DNA of 64,000 nt from the NCBI RefSeq assembly GCF_001438845.1, contig NZ_JQCL01000080.1:348073-412072 (forward strand), written 5' to 3'. Both the position numbers and the translations under genes were made by a program. Below, one piece after another: positions 26,429 to 35,076 of the stretch (within the stretch, counting starts at the first letter, position 1; the number at the start of each line of letters is the position of its first letter). The notes under the pieces are model-generated. The model saw only the letters and a program-made list of their open reading frames with translations. It had not been told where the DNA came from and did not search any database. The stretch comes from Lactiplantibacillus xiangfangensis (GTDB taxonomy: Bacteria > Bacillota > Bacilli > Lactobacillales > Lactobacillaceae).

Positions 26429-28297
26429 TTACTTCTTATCCTTATCTTTATCTAAGTCTTCGAAGTCACCGTCAACCGTATTGTCATCGTCACTCTTACC
26501 TTGATCAGCAGCACCAGTAGCCTTGCCGTCAGCGCCAGCTTTTGCGCCTTCAGCTTGTTGGGTCTGTTGATAAAGTTTAACTGACAAGTCTTGCACGATC
26601 TTGTTCAAGTCGTCCTTCTTGGCCTTCATTTCGTCAACGTTGTTGTCATCTTGGGCCTTCTTCAAAGCGTCACGGGCATCTTGGGCCTTCTTGACTTCTT
26701 CATCAGAAACCTTACCCTTGAGTTCCTTCAACGTCTTGTCGGTTGTGAAGATCAATTGGTCAACTTCGTTCTTCAAGTCAACTTCTTCTTTACGCTTCTT
26801 GTCGGCGTCTTCGTTTTCTTTAGCTTCCTTGACCATTTGATCAATTTCATCGTCAGAAAGACCCGATGAACTCTTGATGGTAATCTTTTGTTCTTTGTTC
26901 GTGCCCATATCCTTAGCAGAAACGTTCACGATACCGTTCTTATCAATATCGAACTTAACTTCGATTTGAGGAACCCCACGGGGTGCAGCTGGAATGTCCG
27001 TTAATTGGAAACGACCCAGCGTCTTATTATCAGCAGCCATTGGACGTTCACCTTGTAAGACGTGAATATCTACGGCAGGTTGATTGTCCGCAGCAGTACT
27101 GAAGACTTGGGACTTGCTCGTTGGAATCGTCGTGTTCCGATCGATCAACTTAGTGAAGACCCCACCCATGGTTTCAATCCCAAGGGAAAGTGGCGTAACG
27201 TCAAGTAAAACAACGTCCTTAACGTCACCAGTAATGACACCACCTTGAACGGCAGCCCCTAAAGCAACGGCTTCGTCAGGGTTAATGGAGTGGTTTGATT
27301 CTTTGCCAGTCCACTTTTCAACGGCATCTTGAACAGCTGGAATCCGAGTAGACCCACCGTTTAAGATCACAACGTCCAAATCACTAGCAGATAACTTAGC
27401 ATCCTTCAACGCGTTTTCAACAGGAATCCGAGTCTTTTCAACTAAGTCAGCCGTTAATTCATTAAACTTGGCACGAGTTAACGTGGTTTCCAAATGTAAT
27501 GGGCCGTTTGCACCGGCAGAAATAAATGGCAAACTGATTTGAGCTTCAGAAACACCTGAAAGGTCCTTCTTAGCTTTTTCAGCAGCATCCTTTAACCGTT
27601 GTAAGGCCATCTTGTCTTGGGATAAGTCGACCCCGTTGTCAGCCTTGAAGCCAGCAACTAACCAGTCGATAATCTTTTGGTCAAAGTCATCACCACCAAG
27701 TTGCGTATCACCATTGGTTGATAATACTTCGAAGACACCGTCGCCTAATTCAAGGATGGAAACATCAAAGGTCCCACCACCAAGGTCATAGACTAAGATC
27801 TTTTCATCTTTGTCGGTTTTATCCAAACCATAAGCCAATGCAGCGGCAGTTGGTTCGTTGATAATCCGTTCAATGTTTAAGCCGGCAATCTTACCAGCAT
27901 CCTTGGTTGCTTGCCGTTGTGCATCGTTAAAGTATGCTGGAACGGTTACAACAGCCTTTTCAACCGTGTCACCCAAGTAGTCTTCAGCAAAGCCCTTGAT
28001 GTATTGTAAAATCATCGCGGAAATTTGTTGTGGCGTGTAATCCTTGCCATCAACGTTTACTTTGTAGCCCGCTTCACCCATGTGACGCTTAATTGATGAA
28101 ACCGTGTTAGGGTTAGTGATTGCTTGCCGTTTGGCAACTTCACCAACTTGAGTTTCGCCATCTTTAAACGCAACGACTGATGGGACCGTCCGGCCACCTT
28201 CAGGAGTTGTGATAATTTTAGGTTCATTACCTTCGAGAACGGCAACTGCAGAGTTCGTCGTCCCGAGGTCAATACCGATAATTTTATTACTTGCCAT
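26429..28297 (-). CDS. dnaK: Chaperone protein DnaK (Hsp70)
   Basis: ATP-dependent chaperone, 622 aa. [12 protein letters not shown] (residues 8-19), [15 protein letters not shown] (about 170) and [14 protein letters not shown] (about 310) mark the nucleotide-binding domain; a substrate-binding domain and an acidic C-terminal tail ([14 protein letters not shown]-type) follow. In the order hrcA-grpE-dnaK-dnaJ; 43 nt after grpE. Confidence 0.98.
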   Translation of the reverse strand: MASNKIIGIDLGTTNSAVAVLEGNEPKIITTPEGGRTVPSVVAFKDGETQVGEVAKRQAITNPNTVSSIKRHMGEAGYKVNVDGKDYTPQQISAMILQYIKGFAEDYLGDTVEKAVVTVPAYFNDAQRQATKDAGKIAGLNIERIINEPTAAALAYGLDKTDKDEKILVYDLGGGTFDVSILELGDGVFEVLSTNGDTQLGGDDFDQKIIDWLVAGFKADNGVDLSQDKMALQRLKDAAEKAKKDLSGVSEAQISLPFISAGANGPLHLETTLTRAKFNELTADLVEKTRIPVENALKDAKLSASDLDVVILNGGSTRIPAVQDAVEKWTGKESNHSINPDEAVALGAAVQGGVITGDVKDVVLLDVTPLSLGIETMGGVFTKLIDRNTTIPTSKSQVFSTAADNQPAVDIHVLQGERPMAADNKTLGRFQLTDIPAAPRGVPQIEVKFDIDKNGIVNVSAKDMGTNKEQKITIKSSSGLSDDEIDQMVKEAKENEDADKKRKEEVDLKNEVDQLIFTTDKTLKELKGKVSDEEVKKAQDARDALKKAQDDNNVDEMKAKKDDLNKIVQDLSVKLYQQTQQAEGAKAGADGKATGAADQGKSDDDNTVDGDFEDLDKDKDKK

Positions 28298-28340
28298 AAA
28301 TCAACAAACCTCTTTTTAATTTATTTTTATTTTTAATCAT

Positions 28341-28940
28341 TTATTGTGCGACAACGACCATCGCTGCACGGAGCGTTCGGTCGTTGAAAAGGTAACCCTT
28401 TTGTAAGACTTGAACAACCGTATCAGCTGGATGATCCTTGTCAGCAGGTACTGTCTGAACAGCTTGGTGAATGTTTGGATCAAACTTCTCACCATCAGCC
28501 GGTACTTCGGTAACACTGTGTTTCTTCAAAGCGTCTTGTAAATGGCCATAGACCATTTCAACGCCCTTCTTCAACTGTTGTGCTGCCTCGTCGTCTGCCT
28601 GCGTCGATAATGCCCGTTCCAAGTTATCCAAAACGGGTAAAACATCTTTAGCTAACGATTGACCGTCATACTTGATCATTGCGGCTTGTTCCTTCTTGTT
28701 GCGGTTTTGCATATTCACAATTTCCGCTTGGGCACGAAGTAACTGGTCATCTTTTTGATCAAGCTGATCTTTCAAGCTTTGGATCTGTTCATCGCGTGGA
28801 TCTTTGGCCGACTGTTTGTCCGCTGCACCTGCTGTTTCACTGGCAGTCGAAGTCGCAGCTTGACTAGCTTCACTAGTCGTACTGGTGGCCGTTGAAGTTG
28901 TATCTTCAGCTGCTTCAGCACTCTTTGTTTCTTTAGCCAA
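28341..28940 (-). CDS. grpE: Nucleotide exchange factor GrpE
   Basis: Dimeric exchange factor for DnaK, about 199 aa. The N-terminal 70 residues are low-complexity (A, T, S, E); the conserved coiled coil and beta domain follow, with [13 protein letters not shown] (about residue 155) and [23 protein letters not shown] at the end. The longest reading starts with GTG at 28964, overlapping the hrcA stop by 4 nt with no Shine-Dalgarno. TTG at 28940, 9 nt after AGGGAG, is better supported, so I start there; this remains uncertain. Confidence 0.93.
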   Translation of the reverse strand: MAKETKSAEAAEDTTSTATSTTSEASQAATSTASETAGAADKQSAKDPRDEQIQSLKDQLDQKDDQLLRAQAEIVNMQNRNKKEQAAMIKYDGQSLAKDVLPVLDNLERALSTQADDEAAQQLKKGVEMVYGHLQDALKKHSVTEVPADGEKFDPNIHQAVQTVPADKDHPADTVVQVLQKGYLFNDRTLRAAMVVVAQ

Positions 28941-28960
28941 TGCTTTCATCTCCCTGTCCG

Positions 28961-30004
28961 TCACTCATCAAAGTACCGGTAATAATCTAATAATTTGCGG
29001 GCAAGCTCCTGTTGGAACGCACCCATCAGTCCAATCATCCGCGAATACGGCATCGCTGTCGGACCCAAGATGGCAATCATCCCTTTACCGTGCTGATCAA
29101 CGTCGTACGTCGCAGTAATTAAACTGTAATCCTTCAACAAATCGTTGGTGATCTCATTACCGATACGAACCTGAATGTGTTGACCAGGTGGCCCAATCAC
29201 ATTCGCTAAGTTGTCCGTTTGGTCAAGCAACGAGTACAATGACTGCAATTCTCGCGGATTCTGCTGGTTCGTATAGTTGAAAAGATTCAACTTACCACCA
29301 ACGTAGAACCGTTCAGAGGCTGCCTTGGACAATACACTGCCAAAAATATCTAAGAACCCCTTAGGATCTTGCAAGTACTTCGCAAGCTTCAGCGGGATTT
29401 CCTTTTGCAATTTTCGCAGGACGTCTTGTAACGGCAGGCCAATCAATTGATCATCGATAAACCGAACAACGGGTTCGAGCTCATCACCAGATAAATCATT
29501 GGGAATCGTAAACGTCTGATTTTCAACGTCACCGTTATTTGTCACCAGGATTGCCATCACTTGATGGTTTCCAAGCGGCACGAGACGGAACCCACTCAAC
29601 CGACTATCTTTTAACTCTGGTCGTAGCGTAAACGTCGTGTAACTAGTCAATTGTGACAAGATGTCGGCAGATTGCGCAACAATTTCGTCGATCTTATGGA
29701 ATTCGCCACCCAACGAATGCTGGATGACTTTCAAATCTTGGCCGTCAACCTTTTCTGGTTTCAAAATATGGTCAACGTAGTACCGATACCCTTTAATAGA
29801 TGGAATCCGACCTGATGATAGGTGCGTCTTAACGATCAACCCAAGGTCTTCAAGTCGTGCCATCTCATTACGGATGGTTGCGGAGCTGACCTTTACTGGC
29901 AACTCTTGCACCAGCGACTTGGATCCAACGGGATTACCGCCTTCGGTATAGTCACGAACAATGGCCTTTAAAATCAGGCTTTGTCGTTCAGTTAACGTGA
30001 TCAT
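28961..30004 (-). CDS. hrcA: Heat-inducible transcription repressor HrcA
   Basis: Repressor that binds CIRCE operators of class I heat-shock genes and is kept active by GroE. About 347 aa with an N-terminal winged helix ([20 protein letters not shown], with [17 protein letters not shown]) and a GAF-like regulatory domain ending [12 protein letters not shown]. Start ATG at 30004 just after AGAGGTG (a GTG one codon before is possible). First gene of the operon, preceded by a strong promoter and two CIRCE sites, hence autoregulated. Confidence 0.97.
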   Translation of the reverse strand: MITLTERQSLILKAIVRDYTEGGNPVGSKSLVQELPVKVSSATIRNEMARLEDLGLIVKTHLSSGRIPSIKGYRYYVDHILKPEKVDGQDLKVIQHSLGGEFHKIDEIVAQSADILSQLTSYTTFTLRPELKDSRLSGFRLVPLGNHQVMAILVTNNGDVENQTFTIPNDLSGDELEPVVRFIDDQLIGLPLQDVLRKLQKEIPLKLAKYLQDPKGFLDIFGSVLSKAASERFYVGGKLNLFNYTNQQNPRELQSLYSLLDQTDNLANVIGPPGQHIQVRIGNEITNDLLKDYSLITATYDVDQHGKGMIAILGPTAMPYSRMIGLMGAFQQELARKLLDYYRYFDE

Positions 30005-30013
30005 CACCTCTTT

Positions 30014-30040
30014 TTAGCACTCTGTTAAGTTAAGTGCTAA
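30014..30040. promoter_or_regulatory. CIRCE operator next to hrcA (one mismatch)
   Basis: TTAGCACTC-N9-AAGTGCTAA, one change from the perfect inverted repeat, in the 5' leader just before hrcA and adjacent to the -10 of the promoter. Confidence 0.93.
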
Positions 30041-30050
30041 CACAGTTACT

Positions 30051-30079
30051 AATATAACAACCCTTCAGGCGAAAGTCAA
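30051..30079 (-). promoter_or_regulatory. Predicted hrcA operon promoter
   Basis: Minus strand: TTGACT (30074-30079), 17-nt spacer, TATATT (30051-30056). Vegetative sigma factor type; the CIRCE lies right downstream. Confidence 0.8.
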
Positions 30080-30242
30080 GGAAGGGCAAAGTATTTTTTA
30101 TATCCGTTGCCAACTACTTGAATCAGGTCTCAATCCCTTGCTAAACGGTGGTCTAGCCATGGTGATTTTGAAACAAGATTTAGCAAAACCAGCTGATACT
30201 TGGCACCTTTACCATGACCTTTTCCCTTTCACAACGTCTATA

Positions 30243-30269
30243 TTAGCACTCTTATTATTAGAGTGCTAA
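30243..30269. promoter_or_regulatory. Second, perfect CIRCE operator
   Basis: TTAGCACTC-N9-GAGTGCTAA, identical to the consensus, about 165 nt upstream of the hrcA promoter. No adjacent promoter is obvious; an upstream promoter or looping with the proximal CIRCE could explain it. Confidence 0.93.
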
Positions 30270-30323
30270 TAATAAACGCAAATCGTGCTAATTTTTTTAC
30301 TCAAAACCGAAATTAAGCCAAAT

Positions 30324-30376
30324 TAAAATAACAGTTCAGAAATCTGTTGAGTAAAATTTCTGAACCGTTATTTTTA
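30324..30376 (-). terminator. Terminator of the truB-ribF-aldB unit
   Basis: AATAAC-A-GTTCAGAAA pairs with TTTCTGAAC-C-GTTATT; T runs on both strands. It lies downstream of the acetolactate decarboxylase gene. Confidence 0.85.
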
Positions 30377-30404
30377 TACTACATATAGTCAAAAGGTCGT
30401 TTGC

Positions 30405-31118
30405 TTAACGTTCTGCCTTGTTAATGGCGTGGTCAATTGTTTCGTTATCAAATTCTTCTTGCAAGTAGGCCTCGTTATCAATTGGCAAATGAACTTGAAA
30501 ATCAGCAAAATGCTGAATCTTCAATTCGGCTTGCTCAATTTCAAAACCTAATAAATGACCGCCTAATTGATGGTCCTGACTCAAAAAGTGTAAGTGGAAC
30601 CCACCAACCGTGGCACCTTGAAAGAGCTGTGGCGCGTAATAGCCGACAATGGTCCCCTGAACGTGTTCACCACTAAATTCAGGCTGGGTCGCTGTTGCTT
30701 GAACCAACGTCTTATAAGGCGGCTGCTGTCTAGGTGCTACCCGCGTCTTAATGGTTTTAAACGTACCGTCGATCCGGATTGCAGCGAAAACGTTTCTTAA
30801 CCGGTAATCACGGACAACTTGGGTCTCAAAGTCCGCCTGGTTCGTCGCTTCAATTGGCGCACTGATATCAGGCTTTTCAAAGTGGACCGATGCAAACGGT
30901 AAAGTCTCATCCGCCGCAATTTCTCGTACCTGACCATCCTCACGTGCTTGGTAGGCATGACCGTTGATGATAATTACTTCCCCGTTCAAACCATCAAGCG
31001 TCCCAATCCCAGTATCTCCATGGGTCAGCAATTCGCCGGCCGTAATCGTTCCGTCGAACAAACCGGGAACTAGCAATCCTAAAGTACCATGTTGAAAGAT
31101 TTTATCCGTCGCTGCCAT
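30405..31118 (-). CDS. aldB: Alpha-acetolactate decarboxylase
   Basis: Converts alpha-acetolactate to acetoin in pyruvate overflow and in control of branched-chain precursors. 237 aa. The opening KIFQHGTLGLLVPGLFDGTI, the middle TIVGYYAPQLF, and the zinc histidines in FHLHFLSQDHQLGGHLLGFE (about residues 177-196) are characteristic. Its ATG overlaps the ribF stop by one base (TAATG), so it is translated as part of the truB-ribF unit, which is an unexpected partner. Ends in a terminator. Confidence 0.93.
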   Translation of the reverse strand: MAATDKIFQHGTLGLLVPGLFDGTITAGELLTHGDTGIGTLDGLNGEVIIINGHAYQAREDGQVREIAADETLPFASVHFEKPDISAPIEATNQADFETQVVRDYRLRNVFAAIRIDGTFKTIKTRVAPRQQPPYKTLVQATATQPEFSGEHVQGTIVGYYAPQLFQGATVGGFHLHFLSQDHQLGGHLLGFEIEQAELKIQHFADFQVHLPIDNEAYLQEEFDNETIDHAINKAER

Positions 31119-32125
31119 TATGCTTCCTCCGTTTTTGATTGCTTTTGTTGCTGCACCGCCGTTAACCGGGGCGTCACTACAAATGGGTGCGCCACGTAAT
31201 AGTCACGCGTCTCCTGTTCGTCACGCTTCAACTGGTCGACCAATTCATCGGCGCTAGCAAACTTAACTTCCCCGCGCATCCGGTGTGCCCAGCGAACTGT
31301 CACCGTCTGGCCATAAATATCACCACTAAAATTAAGTAAGTTGATTTCAACCGTGATGGGCCGGTCATCGCCAAACGTCACGTTGCGCCCAACGGATGCC
31401 ATGCCCATGACCCACTGATCGCCTACTTGGACCATCGTGACGTACGTCCCAATACCTGGTACCCGGGCATTGCTCCCGTGGGCAACGTTAGCCGTTGGAA
31501 AACCGAGGGTCCGGCCCCGAGCTTCCCCGTGAACCACTTCACCAGCCGTTTCGTACTGGTAACCGAGCAAGTCATTGGCTAAGTCAATGTCCCCCGCATC
31601 CAACGCCTTTCGAATCCGCGTTGAACTAATTTTTTGATCATCAAAAACCGCTTTTGGCACCTCGATGATGTCAAACCGGCCCTGCGCGTATTCACCCAAG
31701 TGTTGCATATTTGCAACATTCTTAGGGCCATACGTGTAGTCAAAACCGGCGACCACCGTCTGGACATGTAAGCCCACAATCAGTTGGTCAACAAACGTTT
31801 GGGGTGGTAACGCCCCAACGACACGGTCAAAGTGCAACACATAAAGGATATCAACGCCCATTTCGGCCATTAACGTCGCTTTTTGATCCACTGTTGTCAA
31901 ATACCGCACGTGTTGCGGATCCGCATTTCCAAAGACGACGGACGGGTGTTGATCAAACGTCATCACGGCCAGTTGCGCCCGCTTTGCACGTGCTGCTCTT
32001 CTAGCAGTCGCGACGACTTGTTGATGGCCCTGGTGTACCCCGTCAAAAAAGCCAAGGGCAAGTACGCTTGGACCAGCGGGGATTTGATTGAAATCCACCG
32101 GGTACTGTAAATTAATCACTTGCAT
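31118..32125 (-). CDS. ribF: Bifunctional riboflavin kinase/FAD synthetase
   Basis: Makes FMN and FAD from riboflavin, 335 aa. The N-terminal FAD synthetase domain has LALGFFDGVHQGHQ (about residue 23) and VAGFDYTYGPKN (about 126); the C-terminal kinase domain has GRTLGFPTANV (about 205). A glutamine/lysine tail ends the protein. It lies 14 nt after truB, the usual truB-ribF pair, and overlaps aldB by one base. Confidence 0.96.
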   Translation of the reverse strand: MQVINLQYPVDFNQIPAGPSVLALGFFDGVHQGHQQVVATARRAARAKRAQLAVMTFDQHPSVVFGNADPQHVRYLTTVDQKATLMAEMGVDILYVLHFDRVVGALPPQTFVDQLIVGLHVQTVVAGFDYTYGPKNVANMQHLGEYAQGRFDIIEVPKAVFDDQKISSTRIRKALDAGDIDLANDLLGYQYETAGEVVHGEARGRTLGFPTANVAHGSNARVPGIGTYVTMVQVGDQWVMGMASVGRNVTFGDDRPITVEINLLNFSGDIYGQTVTVRWAHRMRGEVKFASADELVDQLKRDEQETRDYYVAHPFVVTPRLTAVQQQKQSKTEEA

Positions 32126-32139
32126 GAAAAAAGGACTCC

Positions 32140-33063
32140 TTAATTGACCGCAAACATTTTAAACGGCTTGTACCGCTGTTCATCTGGTCGATAACTATAT
32201 AGACATTTTAGGCTGTCTTGATAAATCAACGCAACCATTGGGCTCGCATCTGGCGCTGTTATTTGTAAATCTTGCGCCGTCAGCCACACCCCGTTTTTCA
32301 CTTTAGACCACAGCTCATCTTCAATGATGATCCGAGGATACTGACTGAGTGCCTTATCGATTGGTGATAGCAACTCGTCTTCCGTTCCTTCGGCGACCCG
32401 CTCAGCGATTTGTTCAAAGGTCACCGTTTCGTCCAGCGTAAAGCCACCACTCTTCAGACGCGTCAGATCACTCATGACGGCTGGGACGCCTAAAGCTTTC
32501 CCAGCGTCAACGGCGAGCGTCCGCACATAGGTCCCCTTGCTACAAGCGACCGTAAAGTAGATGGTCTGGGTCTGCTTTTCCGCATCGTACGTTGCTGGTT
32601 GCCGTTGTTCAAAACTCGTGATGGTAATGTGGCGAACGGGCCGTTCCACGGTTTCACCATGACGTGCGTAATCGTAGAGCCGCCGACCGTTGACCTTCAC
32701 CGCTGAAAACATGGGTGGGATCTGGGTCAGTTCACCGGTCATCTGCTGGAGCACGGCGTCGATCTGTTCAGTCGTAAACGGCGTTGTAATGGCTTTACGG
32801 TCAATCTCATCACCATCAAGATCCTCGGTCGTCGTTGCGAATCCAAGGGTAATGCTTCCTTGATATTGTTTTCCTGAAGCCACTAAGAACTGCACGGCCT
32901 TGGTAGCGTTGCCAATACAAATTGGTAAAACACCATCGACATTAGGATCCAAGGTACCCGAATGACCAACCTTACGCGTTTGGTATAATTTTCTGATTTT
33001 AGCCACGCAGTCAAAACTAGTTAGACCACGAGGCTTATATAGCGGTAAAATTCCGTTTGGCAT
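32140..33063 (-). CDS. truB: tRNA pseudouridine(55) synthase
   Basis: Isomerises U55 in the T loop of tRNAs. 307 aa, opening MPNGILPLYKPRGLTS. The catalytic aspartate is in VGHSGTLDPNVDGVLPIC (about residue 38); the downstream VACSKGTYVRTLAVDAG motif is also intact. Upstream neighbour of ribF in the same direction. Confidence 0.97.
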   Translation of the reverse strand: MPNGILPLYKPRGLTSFDCVAKIRKLYQTRKVGHSGTLDPNVDGVLPICIGNATKAVQFLVASGKQYQGSITLGFATTTEDLDGDEIDRKAITTPFTTEQIDAVLQQMTGELTQIPPMFSAVKVNGRRLYDYARHGETVERPVRHITITSFEQRQPATYDAEKQTQTIYFTVACSKGTYVRTLAVDAGKALGVPAVMSDLTRLKSGGFTLDETVTFEQIAERVAEGTEDELLSPIDKALSQYPRIIIEDELWSKVKNGVWLTAQDLQITAPDASPMVALIYQDSLKCLYSYRPDEQRYKPFKMFAVN

Positions 33064-33124
33064 AATTTTGACTGCTCCTCATTTTAAAATAACTTTTCTC
33101 AGTATACCACACTGCGAAAACGCA

Positions 33125-33157
33125 CAAAAAGCCATCACCGTAAATGATGACAGCTTT
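33125..33157 (-). terminator. Terminator after the Rrf2-type gene
   Basis: AAAGC-C-ATCA pairs with TGAT-GACA-GCTTT; on the minus strand it ends in TTTTTG. Confidence 0.75.
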
Positions 33158-33161
33158 CTGA

Positions 33162-33593
33162 CTAACTAATTTGCGCCCGCCGAGTCTGAATACCTTCAAT
33201 CACATCAGCCAACGTTTGGTGCGCCATTTCTGCTTCCGCTGCGGCCTGAATCCGGTCGTAAAGACTATCCAACGTTTGCTGAATGTTGGCACCAACCGGA
33301 CAGTCCATGTTCGTCCGTGGGTCTACGTGTAACAGATCATGATTAGTTTCAACGGCTTTAAAGACGTCTTGTACGGTAATTTCATCGGCAGGTTTAGCTA
33401 ACCGTGGGCGGGCCGATCCAGTTTGACTGATCAACAATCCCGCACGTTTCAAATCGGCCATTAGTCGCCGAACAACGCTAGCATTGGCTTCAATACTAGC
33501 TGCAATATCATTACTAGTGATCTTTTGATCATCAATAATTGCAACGTACGCCAAAACGTGAATGGCATCGCTCAATTTATAAGAATACTTCAT
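33162..33593 (-). CDS. Rrf2 family transcriptional regulator
   Basis: Winged-helix regulator, 143 aa, of the Rrf2 family, with MKYSYKLSDAIHVLAYV start and a recognition helix around TSNDIAASIEANASVVRRLMADLKRAG. Only one cysteine is seen (NMDCPVGANI), so it lacks the three-cysteine Fe-S cluster of IscR/NsrR and resembles YwnA-type members. The ATG at 33593 is 8 nt after AAGGGGGG; the longer ORF is not used. It lies 81 nt downstream of the NmrA-like gene in the same direction and is a likely regulator of it, which is inference. Confidence 0.9.
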   Translation of the reverse strand: MKYSYKLSDAIHVLAYVAIIDDQKITSNDIAASIEANASVVRRLMADLKRAGLLISQTGSARPRLAKPADEITVQDVFKAVETNHDLLHVDPRTNMDCPVGANIQQTLDSLYDRIQAAAEAEMAHQTLADVIEGIQTRRAQIS

Positions 33594-33674
33594 GCAACTA
33601 GCCCCCCTTGTATACCATACCATCTTAATCTTTATTCATTGTACCCGAAGATGCCGTTGACAGCTAATCATAAG

Positions 33675-34535
33675 TTACCGCGCTAAGATTTCCTTAATTG
33701 CCGTTTCGATTGGGGTTAATGGGTGGCCCAAGACCGTTGCTAAGTCGTCAGAGCTGACATTTAGTTCATTATCGGCCATCATCGTTTGCATACCACCTAG
33801 CACTGACGCCAAGTTAGCATCCATGCCACCAGCAATCAGGGCTTGTTGATACTCAGCAGGACTCACTGCTTTGAACTGGAAGTCGTCGCGTCCCGTTGCC
33901 CGCTTGATTGCTTGGGCTAAGTCCGCGTAAGAGCGTGGTTGCCCACCAAATTCGTAGACCGCCTTTGGATCTGCCAACAATAGGACCTTAGCCGCAGCAA
34001 CGGCGTATTCCCGTTCCAATGCAAAGCTGATTTTGCCATCGCCAGCTGCGTAAATGGCATCTTTTCCAGCGGCACCAGCTTGTAAGTAAGACGTTTCATT
34101 TTCCAAGTACCAAGCGTTACGCAAGAATGAGTAGGCCATCCCACTATCCTTGATCAGCTTCTCAGTAAAAACATGATCCGTGGATAACGCAGACTTGGCC
34201 GTATCCGCTTTGGCAAAACTCGTATACGCAATGTAACCAACGCCAGCTGCCTTGGCAGCCGTAACGACGTTTTGATGCTGCTGTTCCCGTGAAACGGCGC
34301 CACCTGGTACCGAAGAAATAAATAGGAAGCGGTCGACCCCGGCCAGTGCCTGTTCTAAGGCAGGTTCATCCGTGTAATCGGCTTGGCGAACCGTGATCGT
34401 GGTTGGGAGAACTTTTGCTGCTTTTTCAGGGTTCCGAACAATTGCAATGACGTCGGACGGTGCGACCGTCTTCAAAAGTTCTTTGATGACGATTTGACCA
34501 AAATGACCAGTTGCTGCTGAAATTGCGTATTTCAT
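33675..34535 (-). CDS. NmrA-like NAD(P)-binding oxidoreductase
   Basis: Atypical SDR, 286 aa. The Rossmann motif is ISAATGHFGQ (residues about 4-13); the family resembles QorB/NmrA proteins that bind NAD(P)H and may reduce quinones. Conserved stretches include FLFISSVPGG and YSFLRNAWYLEN. Start MKYAISAATG at 34535; the longer N-terminal extension is not used. A strong promoter precedes it. Rrf2 gene follows. The substrate is unknown. Confidence 0.88.
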   Translation of the reverse strand: MKYAISAATGHFGQIVIKELLKTVAPSDVIAIVRNPEKAAKVLPTTITVRQADYTDEPALEQALAGVDRFLFISSVPGGAVSREQQHQNVVTAAKAAGVGYIAYTSFAKADTAKSALSTDHVFTEKLIKDSGMAYSFLRNAWYLENETSYLQAGAAGKDAIYAAGDGKISFALEREYAVAAAKVLLLADPKAVYEFGGQPRSYADLAQAIKRATGRDDFQFKAVSPAEYQQALIAGGMDANLASVLGGMQTMMADNELNVSSDDLATVLGHPLTPIETAIKEILAR

Positions 34536-34593
34536 AATTAAATGTCTTCTTTCTTTTAAACCGTTATTTGTTGTTTTATTAAGCACAGGTATT

Positions 34594-34622
34594 ATCATAA
34601 CCAGTTGTTACTTTATTGTCAA
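34594..34622 (-). promoter_or_regulatory. Strong predicted promoter of the NmrA-like gene
   Basis: Minus strand: perfect TTGACA (34617-34622), 17 nt, TATGAT (34594-34599). The -10 sits inside an imperfect palindrome GGTTAT-GAT-AATACC, a possible operator. Confidence 0.75.
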
Positions 34623-34652
34623 CAGTTAAGTCTGCCAACTGCCACTAGAATC

Positions 34653-34685
34653 TAAAAAAAGCCGCCACGAAATTCGTGGCGGCTT
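34653..34685 (-). terminator. Terminator of the rimP-rbfA operon
   Basis: AAGCCGCCACGAA pairs with TTCGTGGCGGCTT; on the minus strand it ends in TTTTTTT. Confidence 0.95.
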
Positions 34686-34697
34686 AAGATCATCAGG

Positions 34698-35051
34698 CTA
34701 ATCCTGACGTTTTAAATTATTGATTAGTTCGTCGATTCGACTCCCATATTGAACAGAATGGTCCCGTTCAAAAATGAGTTCTGGTGTTTTATAGATGCTC
34801 AGCCGGGAACCTAATTCACTCCGAATTAGGCCCTTTGCCTTTTCCAGGCCAGCTGCCGTCTTTTCACCATCCGACGCTTTGTCAGATAAAATACTGTAGT
34901 AAATGGTGGCTTGCTGTAAATCACCCGTTACGGTCACACCAGTAATGGTGAGTCCCGCAACCCGGGGATCACGGACACGCTTTAACAAAATATCATCGAC
35001 TTCGCGTTGAATTTCTTGTTCTAGCCGACCAACTCGATAATGTTGTGCCAT
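34698..35051 (-). CDS. rbfA: Ribosome-binding factor A
   Basis: Cold-shock related maturation factor of the 30S subunit, 117 aa. KH-like domain with LEQEIQREVDDILLKRVRDPRVAGLTITGV and the ending EDLINNLKRQD-type helix. Last gene of the rimP-nusA-infB operon, 25 nt after infB. Confidence 0.96.
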   Translation of the reverse strand: MAQHYRVGRLEQEIQREVDDILLKRVRDPRVAGLTITGVTVTGDLQQATIYYSILSDKASDGEKTAAGLEKAKGLIRSELGSRLSIYKTPELIFERDHSVQYGSRIDELINNLKRQD

Positions 35052-35076
35052 CTAGTTTACCTCCCAATTAAGGTGC

